A stretch of 64,000 nucleotides of DNA, taken from assembly GCF_905147365.1 (NCBI RefSeq), contig NC_056420.1:9806001-9870000 (forward strand). Direction: 5' to 3'. This DNA is from Aricia agestis (Eukaryota; Arthropoda; Insecta; Lepidoptera; Lycaenidae). Of the stretch, positions 58,001 through 64,000 are shown one piece after another. The position numbers and the translations under genes were made by a program. The notes below the pieces were generated by a model. The model made no database searches. It was not told where the DNA came from and worked only from the letters and a program-made list of their open reading frames with translations. The stretch's first letter is position 1, and each line of letters starts with the position of its first letter.

Positions 58001-61000
58001 CACGGCTAGACCGCGTAGTGCTGACACACCTATTGGGAAAAAAAAATACAGAACTTATATAGAAATAAAATATATGTAGAAATGTGTAATAATATATGCA
58101 CATTACATAATGTTAGTACTTCAGACTATAAATATGAAAAACAGTAAAAATAAATTGATAATGGTATCAGACAACTAATTTTCATACTGACCGATGATAA
58201 CTGCATAAAGCATTTGAAACTTAGTTGCTCTATCTCATGAGTATGATGAGGAAGAGAAGCTTGTTAATGTTTCGGATATGTTTGTAGTTTTACCTGGCCA
58301 TTTGTTCGGTGGCGTCGTCACACTAAACTCTTCTACTGAATACCTCCTCGGCCTCACGACTAAGTTGGCTGTTGCTGGAGTCTCCGTAATCATACTGTGA
58401 ACGGCCGTACGAATATAAAAGTTCAGAAAAACATTAACCACAATATAATTTCAAATAAAATATGCACGTTCGCGAACACGGACGCACATATGTACGCATG
58501 CACGTCCACGTACACGCTCACTATATAATTACCTATCATTATGTCCCGCGTGTCGCAAGCTGAACGTATCAGAATCGCACAGGCTCTGGTATATACAGGC
58601 GGAGAGTGCCACAGCCAGTTCACGGAGTGTGTGTAACAGTCGCGTAGCTGAACCGCCTGGTACGCCCAATTCGCCGACTGTTCCCAGCATGTCGTGTGCG
58701 ACAGACTGTTGAGAATACAACCGTTAAATCGAACTTACACTGGTACTTAATATTCATCTAATATAATAACAATAATATTTGGGCCTTATGTCTTTTAAAA
58801 TATAATATATTTTTTCAGTAATTTGTTTATAAACGCTGATAATAATTTATACGTTACGAATGTAACTTGCTAGATCAGCTGGAAAGTATACTTAATCAAT
58901 GTAAACTAATTTCATATAAAATTTAAATTTCAACAAATAACCAAATGAAAATATTGCATTCACTTGACTCAGGAGGTCGTATTAGATTGACAATAAAAGA
59001 AGAGTGGATTTGTCATGAAACTATAGTTTATATGTTTTTTATCCTTTTATATAATTGAAATCTGGGGGCACGGCAGTGCCCCAGCCAAGCTTTTTAGCAA
59101 AGGCACGGCCGTACCATACTTTTCTCGACTTTATGTTTACACTTTAAATACCTGTAGATGTCGCACGGGATCCGCGACCACCGTGTTGTTGGCGGCAACG
59201 GCGGCGGCCAATAGTGGTAACGTCGTCGGGAACGGCAGAGGCGACAACAGCTGTTGGTGTTGCTTGTCCTGTATAGAATAAATAATTTTTACAGTAGTAA
59301 GTTGTCTAACCTAGCGAATGTTAATAATTATATAGATGCTATTTACTAAAATAATATTAAAGGGACCTTTAATGCATGATATGTTTTTCAAATACGTCAT
59401 GTCATAATCCCGACAAAGACGACAGCTGCTGTGTAAATATATTTTCTTAGGGCTGATTTTTCAATCGTCAGATGAATTTTACCATTGGCGTTTTGACAGA
59501 TTTTATATGAAAAAAATGTCAAAGTGATATTTATTCATTAAGTAAAAGTTATCTGACGATTGAAAATCGGCCCTTAGTAAGATAACAATAGGGATAAATC
59601 TTCTTCTTCTCTTATTTAAGAAAAAAAAACAACCCAAGTTTCACTATTCTACCTGTCCAAGCTCCTGCAGCAACAGCACTAACTCCATTCGCACGGACGC
59701 GAGCCCGCCGCCGCCCGCGCCGTGCAGCGAGCAGTACGATAACAACGTACGTAGGAGCGTCTCGTTCGCTAAGAAATAAACAATATTTTATTGACTACCA
59801 CTTGCTAAATAGTATAGTTTAAACAAAATACTTAACTGATACTTTGTAGATAAAGATTAAAAAAATACGTAGAGATATTGATTATTGTGCGAGCAGAATC
59901 GCAATGGTATTTACACGTATGATCAGTATTTTACTTATTATGCTACATATACACGTACATAATAAAATGTACTACATAGTCGCTTGTAAAAAAAACTTGT
60001 AATTGGCTTTTGTATTATTATTTTGTTTAAAACAAAATTTTTCTAGCTACAAGTCTTCCTTTTCAACCAAAATGAAATATTGATATTACAATAAATAATG
60101 ACTTCGAAATTGTCATTATAAATACCTTTAAGCCACTTCTGTCTTCTCACAGCTCTTTGCACTTTAGCCTCGAAGTCTGCCTTCTCTCTCACTAGTAGTT
60201 GGTGTAAGGTGGGGCGCTCGGGAAGGGGCGGGGCCTCGGCATCCGCACATATGAGCTCGCCACCTGCGCGCGCACCCGCTGCGTAGCCGCATAACGTGCG
60301 AAGCGCGCCAACTTCACGCTCTAGCCAGATGTATAGCTGATAGCGAAGATGACCACCTGCAACGTGGACGGAGCTTTAGATTATTTAAGCTTGTGTTCAT
60401 TAAATCTGATCAAAAATTGTATATAAGGTGTATTAAAATAAAGTGACATAAATATCCCTTTTAGTGCTGCTACTTTCACAGCGAACTCTATACAGGGGAC
60501 TATACGCACTCTAAATTATTATCACTTAGTTCTGTTACTCCCTGTATAAATATAACATTGCATTAAAAATGCACCGGTGAAGTTTGAGAATATTATTTTC
60601 CGTGTAAGATCAAAATATTATATTTGATCTTACTTCTGGAATATATAATCTTTCTGATTGTTTTAGATAAAATTTATAAATAACATATTAAACCACTTAA
60701 AACAATCTTACCATCGACTTCGAACCCAGTAGCTAACGTGCTCAGTTCCTCCATCAATATTTTGAGGCAGGCCACGAACTTGAGCTGCTGGGCCATGATG
60801 TCCACACACGGTGGCTCCTCCTTCTGACTCTCCTGCCCATCTTCCTCAGCTTTGGCCACTTTCATCTCTAATGGCGGAGTTGATTTCCCCGATTCAGATC
60901 TAAAAATGTACACCGATAATATAAATATGACGTCTGCTATATTAACCAAAGAGTTATATGATAATTTGTTTTAATATAAAGAAAGAAGTGGTCTCTAAAA

Positions 61001-64000
61001 ATATAATTAGTTTAAATATCTAGAAATAAATTGGCTTTAATATTTAGCTTCACCATTTGTTACAATATTCCCCTTTTATATTTATAAGATAAGCATGTTT
61101 TAGTAGCTGTACAATAAGTATCAGATATCTTACTCTTCCTCGTCATCATGATCTTTGCCCCAGTCTAGAACGAGTTCATCCATTTTCGGCGGTCCAACTG
61201 GCGCTCCCCAGTCTACAGTAGATGCACCCCAATCCATCGTTTCTTCCTCTTCTAAAAACGTTACATTTAATAAAAGTAATTACAACAAAAAATTACATGA
61301 AAATCGTAACTTTGATATGTCTTAAAATTAATTGATCTAAATAAAAGTAAAAGTGAAATTATTTCACAAAATGAATAGTTAATATAATGAGCAAAGTGTG
61401 ATGTAGTTCGTGAACAAAATGATACAACTATAGTAACTTCGAAATACAAACAAAATCGTGAAAAAAATATCGAAAATCACTACTCTTACGTTAAAGACTA
61501 AAGCCAAAACAAATAAAGACACATAGACGTACAACGGACGTGAATAAGTCGTACTTTTGACTGAGGCGTCATGGTTCAGTTGTCCCGTGTGTATGACGTC
61601 GTCGTCGATAGATGGCGCTGACACTGGCGGCTGGTGGGTTTTCTCGTCTCGTACTCGCGCTGGCAGCTTCGAGAGGACTTCTAAAGCAAGGGCAGGACAT
61701 CCGGCCTTGAAGTGGCCGTGGGCCGTTTGGAAGTACAGTCTCCTTTCAAGCTGCGTGATCCCCTCTTCGTCTTGTTGAAGCAGCGCCAACGTACCACCCT
61801 GTATGACGTAAATAAAATAAGATAGACCTCTATTTTGAAGCAATAATCATTTGTGTAAAAACGAAGACCGCATACGACAAATTCGCCAAATACGAGCTTG
61901 TAATATTGTTGCTGTGTTTCAGATTTTTTTGATTGGAGATTATTTATTCAACAGTGTTGGTGAATATAAAAACCTATCAGAAAAACTCAGAAATCGGTCA
62001 TTAAAGATTCTATAGTCAATAATCTTGATTTTTTGTTACTAAACTCTGTTTGTAAAGCACGTAGATTGTTTCTTCTACCTCTTTCATCCCATCTTTGTGT
62101 TTGCAACGATGAAAGAGACAACAACAACGAACTACAAATATACATGCTCGCAGCTTATCTGTGCGGGCATATTACGCCGTTTCAATCGCGGGTGCATATT
62201 ATGCCGCTTGAGTCGCTGATACGTCCGCAGGTGACCGCTCGAGGATTTTTGTCTGACTCATCTGTCTCTTTCATACCATCTCTGTATTTGCAACGATGAA
62301 CGAGACAACAACAAAAAACTATACAATATACATGCTCGCAGCTTATCTGTGCGGGCATATTACGCCGTTTCAATCGCGGGTGTATACGCGTACACGTAGA
62401 AGTTAAACACGCTGAGTACGGGCTCGAGCGGCGCGGCGTGCAGGTGGCTGCTCGAGGATTATTGGCTGACTCATCTGTCTCTTTCATCCCATCTCTGTAT
62501 TTGCAACGATGAAAGAGACCGAAAACACATCATGCAACTGTCCCCTCACCTGTGCGGGCATATTATGCCGCTTGAGTCGCGGGTGCGTGCGCAGGTATAC
62601 GTAGAAGTTGAACACACTGGGCACGGGCTCGAGCGGCGCGCCGTGCAGGCGGCCGGCGGGCGCGAGCAGCGTGTCTAGCGCGTCGCCGTACCGCCGTAAT
62701 TCCCATAACGCCATGGAGCGTATAAACGGGTCGGGGTGAGCTCGGTCCATGTCTAACTCCCCCTCGCCTTCTTCTTCACCCCTGTGGCAGACATAAGAAA
62801 CTTTTTAATTTATTTCTAATGTCTCATTCCCCTTTGCTCTTGTCTTCACAGTGGCAGAGGTTTCCAACATTTTTAATTCAATTTTATTTTTAAGCTTAAA
62901 TCAACATTATATAATATGACAAAAGTGATATTGTAAAATTTTATTGAAATAACTGAATTTAACAAAATAAGCCCGTATATAATATGAATGTGTGAACGAT
63001 GGTCGACTTACCCTAATATTTCGCCTAAGAGCAGTTTCCTGAGGCTCGATGGTAAATTACTGTCGGTGTCGTAAAGTCTCGCCACGACCATCGCCAGTTG
63101 CAAGTCGCCGAGTCGCGTTATTAGTACCTTAATAATATAACATTTCATGACTTGTTTAATGTTTCTGTCTTAGTCTAATTTTAATAAGCAATCAACAACT
63201 TAACCAAATATTTCATTAAGGGGTATACAATGTTTAACCCTACCTCCAAGGCATCCTTTAAGGCTCCCCCTAGCAGGAAGAAAGCTGCAGCATGCTCGAA
63301 ACGCTGTTTACCAAGCAGGACGAATGCGTTCTTCAAAGCGGCTTTTCTCCATCGGTCCTCGTTGAAGTCATTAGCGAAGAACTGTTCAAAAAAAATCTTA
63401 ATAAAAAAAATGTAAGTATAATTTTTTAAAGACATCCTGGCAATGTTACCGACGTTTAAATCGAAATACGTGTTAAATATCCGGACACGCATCTAAGTTA
63501 ATAATAACTTGTTCTGAATAGAAACCATTACATATGGGGGGTGGGCCAAAATCTTTTGGTTTTCGCTTCGTTATAGAATCGCCGATGAAAATGTATGGAA
63601 TTGACATAAGCGTTCGTTAGTATGACGTTGACGTTCGACTCGTCTTATATCAATTCCATACATATTTTGACCGGCGATTCTATAACGAAGCGAAAACAAA
63701 AATCGGCTAAATGGCCTGATGTTAAAAAGGCGAAAGTATGTGACCGTGACATTTGACATAAACTTGTCATAGTAGTAGTTTAAACTTTAAATGAAGACAA
63801 AAGGTTATTACCATTCCAAAAAAATATTCCTGCGGGATACCGTAGCACTATAAATAAAATAATACTAACCGCAGTCATCTTCTCATCTCGCATCGACCGG
63901 AACAGTCCCCAGAGTAGAGTCTTCTTGCGCATAGCCAAATACAGAAGCGCCGCATCCATAGGGTCCGATTTCTCCTTGTACGCCGCGCGCGCGATACGCT
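46023..64000 (-). CDS. Rbcn-3A: Rabconnectin-3 alpha / DmX-like protein, C-terminal ~1395 residues (partial at right edge)
   Basis: Exons in transcript order: 64000(partial)-63870, 63381-63244, 63127-63012, 62781-62550, 61798-61555, 61251-61134, 60899-60712, 60356-60126, 59768-59653, 59268-59152, 58705-58533, 58394-58294, 58029-57785, 57543-57352, 57111-56990, 56565-56426, 56105-55943, 55703-55601, 55343-55167, 54743-54565, 54365-54257, 51428-51368, 50905-50682, 50378-50309, 50166-50092, 49840-49623, 49329-49224, 46123-46023. All junctions are GT-AG and phases agree throughout. The first exons (MRDEKMTAFFANDFNEDRWR, ALKNAFVLLGKQRFEHAAAF) are the end of the Rav1p_C-like region. An acidic linker (about 56990-57111) follows, and the end is a WD40 propeller (LTGGADGSVQLWEW, NVAVWDTL, GDIKVYSL, GRLFSCGADGTMKVRRLPER). 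Rbcn-3A with Rbcn-3B promotes V-ATPase assembly and endosomal acidification (yeast RAVE homologue). The 5' half lies outside. Confidence 0.95.
46124..49223. other. Last Rbcn-3A intron (3.1 kb), repeat-filled
   Basis: It contains a retroposon fragment opening TATAAAATTCTCGTGTCACA (47636), the tail at 48188-48300, the nested elements at 48308-48895 and a terminus-like motif near 47112. No exon fits here: the donor at 49224 and acceptor at 46123 rejoin a Gly-Asp codon directly. Confidence 0.6.
48308..48895. mobile_element. MITE with CCGTCAAGAAAGTG termini, interrupted by another repeat
   Basis: The ends ACAGTCCGTCAAGAAAGTG (48312) and CACTTTCTTGACAGAGACAG (to about 48890) are inverted, continuing with AGAAAT / ATTTCTTC and TGTCAT / ATGACA inside. 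The reverse copy of the GGGTTCCGTACCC repeat (48371-48815) separates the arms. Confidence 0.6.
50959..51115. mobile_element. 157-bp MITE, GGGTCAATTCAGAATGC family
   Basis: GGGTCAATTCAGAATGCAAC and its complement GTTGCGGTCTGAATTGACCC lie at the two ends, with GCGACGCG mirrored inside. Flanks are TTA (50956-50958) and TCA (51116-51118), a near-match. Intronic in Rbcn-3A. The outer GGGTCAATT resembles the elements at 7004 and 34257. Confidence 0.7.
52350..52531. repeat. Imperfect inverted repeat in an Rbcn-3A intron
   Basis: ATACCAAATGAAAGGGC and ACATTTTATTTTATGAC on the left are mirrored by GTCATACAATAAAATGT and GCCCTTTCATTTGATAT-type sequence (with a CC doublet) on the right. No ORF. MITE-like. 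Confidence 0.5.
52988..53131. mobile_element. MITE with GTTTTGAGACTCAAACAATCG arms
   Basis: The left arm GTTTTGAGACTCAAACAATC and GAGAATGCCGCGTCC are inverted on the right (GGACGCGGCATTCTC, GATTGTTTGAGTCTCAAAAC). The loop is about 30 bp. It sits in the 2.8-kb intron between 54257 and 51428. Confidence 0.65.
56666..56719. repeat. Small hairpin in an Rbcn-3A intron
   Basis: TAGAGCTTGTCCAAC and its near-complement GTTAGACAAGCTCTA flank a 24-bp loop. Confidence 0.4.
56739..56903. mobile_element. GC-rich MITE in an Rbcn-3A intron
   Basis: The arms AGTCGGCACTACATTATAGG and (reverse-complemented) TGTCGGCGCGACATATAAGG continue inward through GGCCGGCGCGCTGG and CCAATGTGTAGAAC. Almost the whole element pairs. 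No ORF. Confidence 0.7.
59450..59573. mobile_element. 124-bp MITE with GGGCYGATTTTCAATCG termini and TTA duplication
   Basis: GGGCTGATTTTTCAATCGTC (59450) and GACGATTGAAAATCGGCCC (to 59573) are inverted, with TTA on each side (59447-59449, 59574-59576). Intronic in Rbcn-3A. Confidence 0.75.
62077..62480 (-). pseudogene. Two truncated tandem copies of an Rbcn-3A exon 3' end (pseudo-exons)
   Basis: The genuine exon 62781-62550 ends ...ATGCCCGCACAG|GTGAGG. Copies of its 3' part plus following intron occur at about 62260-62466 and 62077-62259 (shared: GCATATTAYGCCG, CGTAGAAGTTRAACAC, GGGCTCGAGCGGCGCG, TTTGCAACGATGAA). In both copies the donor dinucleotide reads AT (CACAG|ATAAGC), acceptors are missing and sequence has drifted, so they should not splice. 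They lie in the intron between the fourth and fifth exons in the window. Confidence 0.75.
63554..63704. mobile_element. Long-arm MITE near the right edge
   Basis: TTTTCGCTTCGTTATAGAAT and CAATTCCATACAT are inverted around a loop of about 40 bp with nearly full pairing (GATTCTATAACGAAGCGAAA on the right). It lies in the Rbcn-3A intron between 63870 and 63381. Confidence 0.65.

Overview
The window looks like nuclear DNA from a moth or butterfly (Lepidoptera). It is AT-rich, its genes have many short GT-AG exons, and it is packed with inverted-repeat MITEs, tRNA-derived SINEs and retroposon tails of the kind familiar from lepidopteran genomes. No species can be named from the sequence alone. Exons were assembled by hand from splice signals, reading-frame continuity and recalled family similarity.

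Four conserved genes are present. (1) 854-12202, minus strand: complete ten-exon ariadne-1 (RBR E3 ubiquitin ligase, 502 aa). (2) 34890-35651, minus: two-exon COMMD10 (194 aa). (3) 36599-42149, plus: four-exon cytoplasmic isoleucyl-tRNA synthetase (1212 aa), divergent from COMMD10 across about 950 bp. (4) 46023-64000, minus: the last 28 exons (about 1395 aa) of Rabconnectin-3A/DmX-like, which runs off the right edge. Genes 3 and 4 are tail to tail. These are housekeeping functions (ubiquitination, COMMD/CCC trafficking, tRNA charging, V-ATPase regulation); no shared pathway is implied by their proximity. A possible small spliced transcript lies head to head with ariadne-1 near 12.9-13.4 kb.

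Between ariadne-1 and COMMD10 (13-34 kb) is a repeat-rich block. It holds a mariner relic, a 4.1-kb hAT-like element with 8-bp target duplications and decayed LINE fragments inside it, several large inverted repeats, a non-LTR retrotransposon with intact endonuclease and RT motifs, a tandemly duplicated AT-rich segment split by a SINE, and an almost complete DIRS-type tyrosine-recombinase retrotransposon (26875-32022). A cluster of nested MITEs follows.

The most notable items are: the DIRS element, whose internal complementary region matches both diverged outer ends and whose gag appears to contain a phase-1 intron made partly of tandem repeats; truncated tandem copies of a Rabconnectin-3A exon 3' end whose splice donors read AT instead of GT; an internally deleted piggyBac-like element in ariadne-1; and several MITEs flanked by TTA.
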